The position numbers and the translations under genes were made by a program. Below, one piece after another: positions 35,352-43,953 of a stretch of DNA of 64,000 bases. Each line of letters starts with the position of its first letter. Positions within the stretch are counted from its first letter, which is position 1. This DNA comes from Bosea sp. PAMC 26642 (GTDB lineage Bacteria; Pseudomonadota; Alphaproteobacteria; Rhizobiales; Beijerinckiaceae). A model generated the notes under the pieces. The model ran no database searches. It was given only the letters and a program-made list of their open reading frames with translations, and was not told the DNA's origin. The stretch is from positions 310,001 to 374,000 of the forward strand of contig NZ_CP014301.1 in the NCBI RefSeq assembly GCF_001562255.1. Direction: 5' to 3'.

Positions 35352-36686
35352 ATGGACATGGCGTTTCTCGGCGATCTTCTGACCAGCGTGGCCGATCGCG
35401 GCCGGGCGCTCATCGGCTTCGAGCGGTTCGGGGGCGGCAAGGGCCGCCCGATCGACCAGCTCTGCGAGGATCTTCTGTCGGGCCGCGGCGAGGCCTCGGG
35501 CATGGCGCTGGCGCAGGGCGTTCTCGACGCCTGGGAGCGGCTCGACCGGGCCGGACGGCAGGCCTTCTTCACTATCCTGCAGGAGCGCTTCGGTCCCGAT
35601 CATCAACGGCTCGGCAATGCAATCGAGGCCTATCGCGCCGATCCCAACGCCGCCAACATCGCCAGCCTGCACCTGGCCTCGGAGCCGCGCCGCCAGGAAT
35701 TGCTGCGCCGCCTCAACCTCGCGCCCGGCGGCACCCATGTGCTGGTGCGGATGCGCGAGGCCCTGTTCGAGGCGATGGAAGCCGACCCCGAGCTGAAGGC
35801 CGTCGACAGCGATTTCCGCCACCTCTTCGGCTCCTGGTTCAACCGCGGCTTCCTGGTGCTGCGCCGCATCGACTGGCGCACCCCCGCCAACGTGCTTGAG
35901 AAGATCATCCGCTACGAGGCGGTCCATGAGATTCAAGGCTGGGACGACCTGCGGCGCAGGCTGGAGCCGGGCGACAGGCGCTGCTTCGCCTTCTTCCATC
36001 CGCAGCTGATCGACGAGCCGCTGATCTTCGTCGAGGTCGCGCTGACGGCCGACATCCCCGCCGGCATCGTCGATCTCCTGACCGATTCTCGTGAGGTCCT
36101 GCCGGCCGCCGCTGCGAAGACAGCCGTGTTCTATTCGATCTCGAACTGCCAGGAGGGCTTGCGCGGTATCTCCTTCGGCAATTTCCTGATCAAGCAGGTG
36201 GCCGAGGATCTGAAGCGTGAGCTGCCGGGCCTCGACACCTTCGTCACGCTCTCGCCCCTGCCGGGCTTTGCGCGCTGGCTCGACGCCTTCGTCGCCGATC
36301 CCGGCGAGGTCCGGATGTCCAATGAGGAGTTGTCCGAACTCGCCCGGCCGACCGGCGAGACGATCACCCTCGACGATGCGACCAAGGCCCGCCGCGTCAA
36401 ACTGCTCGGCCAGATGGCGGCGCAATATCTTCTGCGCGCCCGCAGCGCGTCGGGCCGTGTCATCGATCCCGTGGCGCGCTTCCATCTCGGCAACGGTGCG
36501 AGGCTTGAGCGTATCAATGTCGGTGGCAACATGTCGGCGCGGGGCCTGCGCGAGTCGCATGGCGTGATGGTCAATTATCGCTACGACCTCGACGACATCG
36601 AGATCAATCACGAGGCCTTCGCCACCCGCAACACCGTCGTCGCCTCCTCGGCTGCGAGGAAACTGCTGCGGCCGGTCGCGAGTTGA
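35352..36686 (+). CDS. matA: Malonyl-CoA decarboxylase
   Basis: The enzyme converts malonyl-CoA to acetyl-CoA and CO2. The 444-residue product has the helical N-terminal domain and the GNAT-like catalytic domain, with FGSWFNRGFLVLRRIDWRTPANVLEKIIRYEAVHEIQGWDDLRRRL, RRCFAFFHPQLIDEPLIFVEVAL, FYSISNCQEGLRGISFGNFLIKQV and FVTLSPLPGFARWLDAF. The C-terminal NVGGNMSARGLRESHGVMVNYRYDL is also characteristic. With matB downstream it forms a malonate utilisation pair; the transporter and the GntR-type regulator often found with them are not in the neighbourhood. Confidence 0.94.
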   Translation: MDMAFLGDLLTSVADRGRALIGFERFGGGKGRPIDQLCEDLLSGRGEASGMALAQGVLDAWERLDRAGRQAFFTILQERFGPDHQRLGNAIEAYRADPNAANIASLHLASEPRRQELLRRLNLAPGGTHVLVRMREALFEAMEADPELKAVDSDFRHLFGSWFNRGFLVLRRIDWRTPANVLEKIIRYEAVHEIQGWDDLRRRLEPGDRRCFAFFHPQLIDEPLIFVEVALTADIPAGIVDLLTDSREVLPAAAAKTAVFYSISNCQEGLRGISFGNFLIKQVAEDLKRELPGLDTFVTLSPLPGFARWLDAFVADPGEVRMSNEELSELARPTGETITLDDATKARRVKLLGQMAAQYLLRARSASGRVIDPVARFHLGNGARLERINVGGNMSARGLRESHGVMVNYRYDLDDIEINHEAFATRNTVVASSAARKLLRPVAS

Positions 36687-36715
36687 CGCTGGTTTTGGCC
36701 AGGAACATGTGAATA

Positions 36716-36833
36716 CAGCCCTCATCCTGAGGAGCCACGCAGCGGCGTCTCGAAGGATGCTCCAGATATCCCCGGAGCTTTCTGGAGCATCCTTTTAGAC
36801 GCAAGCTTCGCTTGCTCCTCAGGATGAGGGCTG
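36716..36833. repeat. CCTCATCCTGAGGAGC inverted repeat between matA and matB
   Basis: The ends CAGCCCTCATCCTGAGGAGC (36716-36735) and its exact reverse complement (36814-36833) form a perfect 20-base stem. Inside are further inverted pairs (GGATGCTCCAGA and TCTGGAGCATCC). This sequence type is a well-known dispersed element of Bradyrhizobium-like genomes (from memory). It splits the matA-matB pair. Confidence 0.85.
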
Positions 36834-36885
36834 AGATGAAATTCAAGAAGCATCAGACCGGAAACGCCTGAAAGGACCCGAAATC

Positions 36886-38433
36886 ATGGGCAACCACCTG
36901 TTCGACCTGATCCGCGCCCGAATTCCTGCGCCGGATGCGCCTTTCGCGCTGCTCCATGACGGCCGGCGCTATTCCTATGCCGACATGGTCGATGTCTCGG
37001 CCCGCTTCGCCGATGCGCTGGTCGGGCTCGGCGTGAAGCCCGGCGATCGGGTCGCGGTCCAGGTCGAGAAGTCGATCGAGGCGCTGATGCTCTATCTCGG
37101 CACGGTGCGGGCCGGCGCGATCTTCCTGCCGCTCAACACTGCCTATACGCCGGTCGAGATCGAGTATTTCCTGGGCGATGCCGAGCCTTCCGTCTTCATC
37201 TGCGATCCCGCAAAGGCCGAGGCGCTGAGGCCTTACGCCGACAAGGCCGGGGCGAAGCTGGAGACGCTAGGCGTCTGGCGCTCGCCGGACGTTTCCGCAG
37301 GCACGCTCTCCGACAAGGCGCTTGCCGCTGCGACCGACTTCGCCGACATCGAGCGCGGCCCCGACGATCTCGCCGCCATCCTCTACACCTCGGGCACCAC
37401 CGGCCGCTCCAAGGGCGCGATGCTCAGTCACGACAACCTCGCCTCGAACGCGCTGGCGCTGGTCGATTACTGGCGCTTCACGAAGGACGACGTGCTGCTG
37501 CACGCGCTGCCGATCTTCCACACGCACGGGCTCTTCGTCGCGACCAATTGCGCGCTGTTCTCCGGCGCCTCGATGATCCTGCTGCCGAAATTCGACCCCG
37601 ATCAGGTCTTCAAGTACCTACCGCAGGCGACCTGCATGATGGGCGTGCCGACGTTCTACGTCCGGCTGCTGCAGGACGAGCGCCTGACGCGGGAATTGAC
37701 CGCCCATATGCGCCTCTTCGTTTCGGGCTCGGCGCCACTGCTCGCCGAGACGCATCGCGAATGGCGCCAGCGCACCGGCCACGCCATCCTCGAGCGCTAC
37801 GGCATGACCGAGACCAACATGAACACCTCCAACCCCTATGAGGGAGAGCGCGTCGCAGGCACGGTCGGTTTCCCGCTGCCGGGCATCGCGGCCCGCGTCA
37901 CCGATCCCGAGACGGCAAAAGTGCTGGGCACCGACGAGATCGGCATGATCGAGGTCAGGGGCCCCAACGTCTTCAAGGGCTATTGGCGCAACCCCGAAAA
38001 GACCGCAGCCGAGTTCCGCGCCGACGGCTTCTTCATCACCGGCGACCTCGGCAAGATCGACCCTGCCGGCTACGTCCACATCGTCGGGCGTGGCAAGGAC
38101 CTGATCATCACCGGCGGCTACAATGTCTATCCCAAGGAGGTCGAGACCGAGATCGACGAAATGCAGGGCGTAATCGAAAGCGCCGTCATCGGCTGTCCCC
38201 ATCCCGATTTCGGCGAGGGCGTCACGGCGGTCGTGGTAGTCAAGCCCGGCGCTACGATCACCGCTGCCTCGATCGCCCGGACGCTTGAGCAGCGGCTGGC
38301 GAAGTTCAAGCTGCCCAAGCAGGTCTTCATCGTCGACGATCTGCCGCGCAACACTATGGGCAAGGTCCAGAAGAACCTGCTGCGGGAGCAATACAAGGAC
38401 ATCTATGCAAGGCAGATGAAGGCGGGGGAGTAG
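36886..38433 (+). CDS. matB: Malonyl-CoA synthetase (malonate--CoA ligase)
   Basis: MatB activates malonate to malonyl-CoA through malonyl-AMP. The 515-residue product has the AMP-binding motif YTSGTTGRSKGAMLSHDNLASNA, LPIFHTHGLFVATNCALFSGASMILLPKFD, the A5 motif ERYGMTETNMNTSNPYEGERVAGTVGFPLPG, and FITGDLGKIDPAGYVHIVGRGKDLIITGGYNVYPKEVE. The terminal NTMGKVQKNLLREQYKD contains the adenylation Lys. The RTG/NMNTSNPY version of the A5 region is that of MatB rather than acetate or fatty acid ligases. Confidence 0.94.
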   Translation: MGNHLFDLIRARIPAPDAPFALLHDGRRYSYADMVDVSARFADALVGLGVKPGDRVAVQVEKSIEALMLYLGTVRAGAIFLPLNTAYTPVEIEYFLGDAEPSVFICDPAKAEALRPYADKAGAKLETLGVWRSPDVSAGTLSDKALAAATDFADIERGPDDLAAILYTSGTTGRSKGAMLSHDNLASNALALVDYWRFTKDDVLLHALPIFHTHGLFVATNCALFSGASMILLPKFDPDQVFKYLPQATCMMGVPTFYVRLLQDERLTRELTAHMRLFVSGSAPLLAETHREWRQRTGHAILERYGMTETNMNTSNPYEGERVAGTVGFPLPGIAARVTDPETAKVLGTDEIGMIEVRGPNVFKGYWRNPEKTAAEFRADGFFITGDLGKIDPAGYVHIVGRGKDLIITGGYNVYPKEVETEIDEMQGVIESAVIGCPHPDFGEGVTAVVVVKPGATITAASIARTLEQRLAKFKLPKQVFIVDDLPRNTMGKVQKNLLREQYKDIYARQMKAGE

Positions 38434-38467
38434 CGGAGTTCGCAAGGCCTCCCCCACGCCGTCCCGC

Positions 38468-38495
38468 TTGCAGGAATACGGCATTGCCGTATATT
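38468..38495 (+). promoter_or_regulatory. Promoter with palindromic operator in front of the toxin-first TA operon
   Basis: TTGCAG (38468-38473) and TATATT (38490-38495) are spaced by 16 bases and form a reasonable promoter. The spacer contains the palindrome ATACGGC-ATT-GCCGTAT (38476-38492), whose right arm overlaps the -10 box. Initiation about seven bases after the -10 box would fall at the ATG (38503), so the transcript may be leaderless. This is the expected geometry for antitoxin autorepression (inference). Confidence 0.6.
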
Positions 38496-38502
38496 GTCAT
38501 CC

Positions 38503-38859
38503 ATGCAGACCGTCCTGTTGACATCCGTTTTCGAACGGCAGGCCAAAGCGGCTGGTTTGGGTGAGGAGGAGATTCAGGACGTTGCCGTAGCGATCGCGAG
38601 CGATCCCCTCGGGGGTGATCTGATGGCCGGGACCGGCGGTGCCCGTAAGATGCGACACGCCGGTCGCGGCGAGGGCAAGAGTGGCGGATACCGCACGATC
38701 CATTACTTTGGCGGGGACGATGTGCCTCTCTTCCTCCTCGCGCTGATCGACAAGGGGAAAAAAGCCAATCTGACCAAGGCCGAACGCAACAATCTTGCCA
38801 AAACCTTGCCGAAGATTGCCGAGGCCTACCGGCAGACGATGAAGACAGGAGAGCGATGA
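38503..38859 (+). CDS. Type II toxin, RelE/HigB-like
   Basis: The 118-residue product resembles RelE/ParE-superfamily toxins of the HigB/NadT type. It has TSVFERQAKAAGLGEEEIQDVAVAIASDPLGGDLMAGTGGARKMRHA, then GRGEGKSGGYRTIHYFGGDDVPLFLLALIDKGKKANLTKAERNNLAK. The G-K-S-GG-RTIHYF...LLALIDKGKK part is the family core. Such toxins cleave mRNA on the ribosome. It lies upstream of its antitoxin with one base between, and the start has no evident Shine-Dalgarno sequence. Confidence 0.9.
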   Translation: MQTVLLTSVFERQAKAAGLGEEEIQDVAVAIASDPLGGDLMAGTGGARKMRHAGRGEGKSGGYRTIHYFGGDDVPLFLLALIDKGKKANLTKAERNNLAKTLPKIAEAYRQTMKTGER

Positions 38860-38860
38860 C

Positions 38861-39151
38861 ATGGCGACGTTCGGCCAGGATCTGATCGAAAGCGCCAGCG
38901 AAGCACTGGCGATGGCTCGTGGTGAGAAGAAGCCCGCCAGGACGATCGCGGTCGAGATCGTCGACGTTGTGGCTATTCGCAAGAGGCTGGGGCTGTCGCA
39001 GGATGCCTTTGCCCGAAAGTTTGGCCTGAGTGCCGCAACATTGCGCGATTGGGAGCAGGGCCGCCGGAGCATGGATCGCACCGCGCGGGCTCTGCTGAAG
39101 GTGATCGATCAGGCTCCCGAGGTGGTCGAACGAGCCTTGAAGGTCGCTTGA
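38861..39151 (+). CDS. Antitoxin with XRE-type HTH domain
   Basis: The 96-residue product has a C-terminal XRE/HigA-like helix-turn-helix (IVDVVAIRKRLGLSQDAFARKFGLSAATLRDWEQGRRSMDRTARALLKVIDQAP). The N-terminal stretch (FGQDLIESASEALAMARGEKKPART) probably binds the toxin. Together with the upstream gene it forms a HigBA-like module that should repress its own promoter through the palindrome at 38476-38492. Confidence 0.92.
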   Translation: MATFGQDLIESASEALAMARGEKKPARTIAVEIVDVVAIRKRLGLSQDAFARKFGLSAATLRDWEQGRRSMDRTARALLKVIDQAPEVVERALKVA

Positions 39152-39352
39152 GCCCCTTTTGTTTTTGACCCCCCTAACGGTCGAATTCCAGTCAATCGGC
39201 AGCCAGATACAAACGTCCCGGCGAAACCGCGTCACATCCGCGAGCGCCTGAACGAGATCATCGCCTTACCTGAGGCAGCGAGCGTGATGATCGCCAATCC
39301 CGCGGACCGCTCGACCCGCCAAGATGGTGCGCTTGCTCCCCGAACGGCCCGA
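39152..39352. other. Intergenic stretch with a possible gene remnant
   Basis: Frame reading from about 39228 gives RHIRERLNEIIALPEAASVMIAN, which looks like real coding sequence but has no start and continues only into sequence antisense to the next gene. It could be the relic of a gene broken when the TA pair arrived. I could not name a family. Confidence 0.25.
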
Positions 39353-40231
39353 TCAGGCGAAATAGGCGAGCTTCTCGGCCGGTGGCAGCATGTCGATGGC
39401 GCGCAGGCCCGCCTCCGAAGTTTCGGCGGGCTTGGCGGGGTCGGCCGGGAGCGGGCTGCCGATCTCGCTGAAGACGATGTCGTCGGCCAGCGCCTTCATG
39501 GTGCCCATCTTGCGGTCGGCGCTGCTCTTGGCAGCACTCGGTCGCTCGCCAGGTACGATCGACGAAGAACGGCTATCGATCTCGACGATATCGATGTCCT
39601 CGTAGCTGCTGAGCGGTGCAGCCTCCCGCAGGTTGAGGAACAGGTCGGGCGAGGGGACGATCTCGGCGTCGCCGATGATCGGCTCGGGAGGCGCGTCTGC
39701 AATGGCGCGCAGGCTGCTGTCGAGCATTGCGACGGTGTCGGCGATCTTGCCGATCTGCAAGCCGGCCCCCTCGATAATCGCGGTTGCAGCATAGATCTCG
39801 GTGGCGCTGCGATCGAGCGCGTCGCAGAATTCCTCGCTCGATCCCGCTTCGCGCAGGCCCCAGGAGGCCTCCTGGACATGTTCTGTCGCAGCCACGATGC
39901 TGGCCGATGCCGCTTCGATCCGTGCTGCAAGGCCCGAGGCCGGTTCGCCGGCCTTGCCGCTGACCCGCTCGAGATCGACTCGCAGATCGACGATGAGGGC
40001 GGCGGCCTCACGCAGGCCGGGTTCGTTCGTGGCGGTTGCCTGTTGGGACGCGGCCCCCACGGCCCGCTCGATCCGGCTGATCGCACCCAGCAGCTGGGTC
40101 GTATCGGCCTGGCGGTTTCGCCGGGCATATTCGGCCATGAACCAGCGCCCGCGCGACGTTTCCATCACGGCGGCCGCGATGACCTCGTAGTCCGCTTCGC
40201 TCAGCGGGGTCAGCGAACGCGCTTCGCTCAT
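39353..40231 (-). CDS. Conserved hypothetical protein, faintly CheZ-like
   Basis: The 292-residue product has a well-ordered N-terminus, LSEADYEVIAAAVMETSRGRWFMAEYARRNRQADTTQLLGAISRIERAV. A long helical middle follows (EFCDALDRSATEIYAATAIIEGAGLQIGKIADTVAMLDSSLRAI), then an acidic low-complexity tail. The N-terminal block recurs in alphaproteobacterial proteins of unknown role; the middle resembles the helical bundle of CheZ-like phosphatases, but the catalytic Asp-Gln motif is not visible. No signal or membrane segment. It is divergent from the Mla operon; a functional link is not shown. Function unknown. Confidence 0.7.
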   Translation of the reverse strand: MSEARSLTPLSEADYEVIAAAVMETSRGRWFMAEYARRNRQADTTQLLGAISRIERAVGAASQQATATNEPGLREAAALIVDLRVDLERVSGKAGEPASGLAARIEAASASIVAATEHVQEASWGLREAGSSEEFCDALDRSATEIYAATAIIEGAGLQIGKIADTVAMLDSSLRAIADAPPEPIIGDAEIVPSPDLFLNLREAAPLSSYEDIDIVEIDSRSSSIVPGERPSAAKSSADRKMGTMKALADDIVFSEIGSPLPADPAKPAETSEAGLRAIDMLPPAEKLAYFA

Positions 40232-40399
40232 GCCTGTCTGCCCTGGATGGCCAGACGAATCGAATGCCCCCGGCCGTGATGCACCGTGTTGATCCTGTTC
40301 CGAACTGATTAAGGAAGTGCTGCAAGCGCCGATACGCGGCCGAAAAGGGCATCTTCCGGGTTACAAATCTTCGATGGACGAGCTGGAACTCCGCCTTGC

Positions 40400-40428
40400 T
40401 TGCAAAGCGTGGTCGCCCCGGCGATATA
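40400..40428 (+). promoter_or_regulatory. Candidate promoter of the Mla operon
   Basis: TTGCAA (40400-40405) and GATATA (40423-40428) are spaced by 17 bases, about 98 bases before the start of the MlaE-like gene. Nothing else in the 294-base gap stands out. Predicted by eye only. Confidence 0.35.
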
Positions 40429-40525
40429 GACGCAAGGGGTAGGAACCGGGCGCATCGGCCGGCGTTTTGCAACGGTCGGGTCGCGACTTGACCTTTTGGC
40501 CGCGCGGGAAAGATCACGGACTGCC

Positions 40526-41671
40526 ATGGCGAGCCCCGACACCGCCGAACCGCAAGCGGTCTTCCTTGACGATGCGGGCACGCTTGCCGTGACGCTTGCC
40601 GGCTCGTGGAGCGCCGACCGTGGCCCGCGTGTCGAACAGCTGATCGAGGAGATCGGCGAGCGCGTCGGCAAGGTGTCGCGTGCGACGCTCGACCTTTCCG
40701 CCGTCGCGCGGCTCGATACTCTGGGCGCCTTTGTACTCAATCGTCTCAAGGCCGACCGCGAGACGCAAGGGGGCGCCGTCGAGATCGTCAGCAGCCGGCC
40801 CGAACATGCGGTCCTGCTTGCCGAGATCGGAGTCCGCGACCACGAGGTCCCGCAACCGGCCGCTCATTTCGGCGTCGTCAGCGTGCTGGTCGATATCGGC
40901 GCCTCGGTGGTGAGCTTCGGGCGCGACATGGTCGCCGGTGCGATGTTCCTGGGCGAGGTGGTGGTCGGGGCGGCCGGCGTCATGCTCGGCCCGCGTCGGT
41001 TTCGCGGACCCTCCCTGATCAACCAGATCGAGCTGATCGCCTTCAATGGCGCCCCCATCATCATGCTGATCTCGTTTCTGGTCGGCTGTATCGTCGCCCA
41101 GCAGGGCATCTTCCAGCTCCAGCAGTTCGGCGCCACGGTCTTCGTCGTCAATCTGACCGGCATTCTGGTCCTGCGCGAACTCTCCGTGCTGCTGACCTCG
41201 ATCATGATCGCCGGCCGGTCCGGCTCGGCCTTCACGGCGGAGATCGGCTCGATGAAGATGCGCGAAGAGATCGATGCGCTGCGGGTGATGGGGCTCGACC
41301 CGATCGAGGTGCTGGTCGTGCCACGCATTTTGGCGCTGGTGATCTCGCTGCCGATCCTGACCTTCCTGTCGTCGATGTCGGGCCTGACGGGCGCGGCTCT
41401 CGTCGCCTGGCTCTATGGCGGCATCGGCATCGACACCTTTCTGGCGCGCCTCCAGTCGGTCATCACCTGGAAGCATTTCGCAGCCGGCCTCATCAAAGCC
41501 CCTTTCATGGCCTTCGTCATCGGCCTGATCGCCTCCATCGAGGGCCTGGCGGTCAAGGGCTCGGCAGAATCGCTCGGCCGTCAGGTCACGGCCTCGGTGG
41601 TCAAGGCGATCTTCATGGTCATCGTGGTCGATGGCCTCTTTGCCATGTTTTTTGCATCCATCGCGTTTTGA
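40526..41671 (+). CDS. mlaE: MlaE-family lipid ABC transporter permease with N-terminal STAS domain
   Basis: The 381-residue product has an N-terminal STAS-like domain of about 95 residues ([44 protein letters not shown]). The MlaE permease core follows: [92 protein letters not shown]-like, and [29 protein letters not shown]. Fusion of STAS to MlaE is common in alphaproteobacteria, where a separate MlaB is absent. The system moves phospholipids between outer and inner membranes. ATG 40526 is preferred to the upstream TTG. Confidence 0.93.
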   Translation: [381 protein letters not shown]

Positions 41672-41687
41672 GGATCGTAATCCGATC

Positions 41688-42524
41688 ATGAGCGACACAA
41701 TGGCCCTGGAGCCCGGCCAGACGCTCCGCGACCAAACCGGCCATGACCAGGCGGCCGATCCCGAAATCGTGATCCGTGTGCGCGACCTCAAGGTCGCCTT
41801 CGGCGACAAGGTCATCATGGAGGGGCTCGACCTTGACGTGATGCGGGGCGAGATCCTGGGCTTCGTCGGCGGTTCGGGCACCGGCAAATCGGTGCTGACC
41901 CGCACCATCCTCGGCCTCGTCCGCAAGGCCCGCGGCACGATCGAACTGCTGGGCGAGGACGTCGACGCACTCGATCAGGCCCAGCGCCGTGCCATGGAGC
42001 GACGCTTCGGCGTGATGTTCCAGCATGGCGCGCTGTTCTCGGCGCTCAGCGTCAAGCAGAACATCCAGGTGCCAATGCGCGAATATCTTGAGCTCTCGCC
42101 CAAGCTGCTCGACGAGATGGCGATGGTGAAGCTCGATCTCGTCGGTCTCAAACCCGATTCCGCCGAGAAATCGCCCTCCGAACTCTCCGGCGGCATGATC
42201 AAGCGCGCGGCGCTCGCCCGCGCGCTGGCGCTCGATCCCGAGATCGTCTTTCTCGACGAGCCGACCTCGGGGCTCGATCCGATCGGCGCCGCCGAGTTCG
42301 ACGAACTGATCATGACCCTCAAGCAGACTTTGGGCCTGACCGTCTTCATGGTAACCCACGATCTCGACAGCCTCTATTCCGCCTGCGACCGCATCGCAGC
42401 TTTGGCGGACAAGAAGGTGATCGCGGTCGGACCGCTCGCCACTATGCTGGCATCCGATCATCCCTGGCTGAAAGCCTATTTCGGCGGCGAGCGGGCTCGC
42501 GCCCGGCTTGCGTCGGACAAGTAA
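41688..42524 (+). CDS. mlaF: MlaF-family lipid ABC transporter ATP-binding protein
   Basis: The 278-residue ATPase has Walker A GGSGTGKSVLTRTILG, signature LSGGMIKRAALARALALDPEIVFLDEPTSGLDPIGAAEFDELI and the D-loop/H-loop FMVTHDLDSLYSACDRIA. The Met in LSGGM and the G-F-Q-H-G-A-LF Q-loop (RFGVMFQHGALFSALSVKQNI) are typical of MlaF. ATG 41688 follows GAGGATCGTAATCCGATC. It sits between the permease and the MCE-domain gene, as expected. Confidence 0.94.
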   Translation: MSDTMALEPGQTLRDQTGHDQAADPEIVIRVRDLKVAFGDKVIMEGLDLDVMRGEILGFVGGSGTGKSVLTRTILGLVRKARGTIELLGEDVDALDQAQRRAMERRFGVMFQHGALFSALSVKQNIQVPMREYLELSPKLLDEMAMVKLDLVGLKPDSAEKSPSELSGGMIKRAALARALALDPEIVFLDEPTSGLDPIGAAEFDELIMTLKQTLGLTVFMVTHDLDSLYSACDRIAALADKKVIAVGPLATMLASDHPWLKAYFGGERARARLASDK

Positions 42525-42542
42525 GGACGAAGCGTTTCGACG

Positions 42543-43949
42543 ATGGAATCGCGTGCGAATTATGCGCTGGTCGGATTGTTCACGCTCGCCGTCCTGGCGG
42601 CGATGTTCGGCTTCGTCTACTGGTTCAACAGCGGCGGCGCCGGCAGCAAGCTGAATGTGCGCGTCATCTTCAGCGGCACCGTCACGGGGCTCGGACGCGG
42701 CTCGAGCGTGCTCTTCAACGGCCTGCGTGTCGGCGAGGTCTCCACGATCCAGCTTCAGCCGGACGATCCGCGCCGCATCTATGCCGTGATTTCGGTCGAT
42801 GGCACCACCCCGCTCAAGGTTGATACGCGCGCCCGCATCGAGGCGCAGGGCCTTGCCGGCGTCGTCGCCGTGCAGCTTCTGGGTGGCGAGCCGGACGCGC
42901 CTGCGCTGGTGGCGCAGCCAGGCCAGTCCATGCCGGTCATCGTCGCCGAGCGCTCCGAGTTCCAGGATATCCTGGAGACCGTTCGTACCATCGCCAAGCG
43001 CGCCGACGAGATGCTGGGCAGCGTCGAGGGGCTGGTCAAGGAGAACGCCGGCTCGATCAGCAACACCGTGCGCAATGTCGAGAAGTTCTCGGCCGCCCTC
43101 GGCGACAATTCCGATGGCGTCGATAAGCTGATGCGCAGCGCCGGCGTGATCGCAGAGACGATCGCGCCGCTCTCGCAGAAGCTCGGTGCGCTGAGCGAGG
43201 ACCTGTCGGGGGTCGTGCGCGCGATCGATCAGAAGAAGATCACCAGCACGCTCGACAACGTCGAGAAATTCACCGCTTCGCTCGGCAATTCCAGCGAGGA
43301 TGTCACCAGGACGGTGCGTGAAGTCGCCTCGCTGAGCCAGAAGCTGAACGCGGCGATCGATTCGACCCAACTTTCCAACACCTTGAACAACGTCGATCGC
43401 TTCGTCGCCATCCTCGGCAATTCCGGCGAACTCGTCACCAATGCGATCCGCGATGCCGCCGCCGTTTCGGACCGTCTCAACCGGGCGCTGGACGGACCCA
43501 AGATCGCCAGCACGCTCGACAACATCGAGAAGTTCTCCGCGGCGCTGGGCGGCTCCAGCAACCAGGTCGGCAAGACGGTCGATAACGTTGCCTCGATCAC
43601 AGACAAGCTCAACCGCGCCGCCGATCAGGTCGAGGGTGTGCTGAAGGGCGCGCAGGCTTTCCTGAACTCCGCCGCGGGCGAGGAAGGGAAGGGCGCGCTT
43701 GCCGAGGTCAGCAACGCGGCCCAGTCGATCCGCGTGCTCGCCGACAATCTCGACAAGCGCACCGCCGAAATCACCGCTGGGATCAACCGCTTCACCGGTC
43801 CGGGCCTGCGCGATATCGAGACGCTCGCCACCGACGGCCGGCGCACCCTGACCGATCTGACCCGGACCCTGCGCAATCTCGAGCGCAACCCCCAACAATT
43901 CATCTTCGGCGGCAAGCCGCCGCTTCCCCAGTACAACGGATCACGCTGA
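42543..43949 (+). CDS. mlaD: MlaD/MCE family lipid-binding protein with long coiled-coil tail
   Basis: The 468-residue protein has one N-terminal membrane anchor (NYALVGLFTLAVLAAMFGFVYWF). An MCE domain follows (VRVIFSGTVTGLGRGSSVLFNGLRVGEVSTIQL, DTRARIEAQGLAGVVAVQLLGG). A long, internally repetitive helical region then carries several units such as TLDNVEKFTASLGNSSEDVTRTVREVASLSQKLNAAI. E. coli MlaD has only about 180 residues; the extra helices may form a tube or span the periplasm as in PqiB/LetB or mycobacterial Mce proteins (inference). Confidence 0.92.
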   Translation: MESRANYALVGLFTLAVLAAMFGFVYWFNSGGAGSKLNVRVIFSGTVTGLGRGSSVLFNGLRVGEVSTIQLQPDDPRRIYAVISVDGTTPLKVDTRARIEAQGLAGVVAVQLLGGEPDAPALVAQPGQSMPVIVAERSEFQDILETVRTIAKRADEMLGSVEGLVKENAGSISNTVRNVEKFSAALGDNSDGVDKLMRSAGVIAETIAPLSQKLGALSEDLSGVVRAIDQKKITSTLDNVEKFTASLGNSSEDVTRTVREVASLSQKLNAAIDSTQLSNTLNNVDRFVAILGNSGELVTNAIRDAAAVSDRLNRALDGPKIASTLDNIEKFSAALGGSSNQVGKTVDNVASITDKLNRAADQVEGVLKGAQAFLNSAAGEEGKGALAEVSNAAQSIRVLADNLDKRTAEITAGINRFTGPGLRDIETLATDGRRTLTDLTRTLRNLERNPQQFIFGGKPPLPQYNGSR

Positions 43950-43953
43950 CGCC

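Noticed and set aside
41619..43898. Open frame of 759 codons on the minus strand opposite mlaF-mlaD
   Set aside because: It is the antisense reading of recognised Mla genes, with skewed composition.
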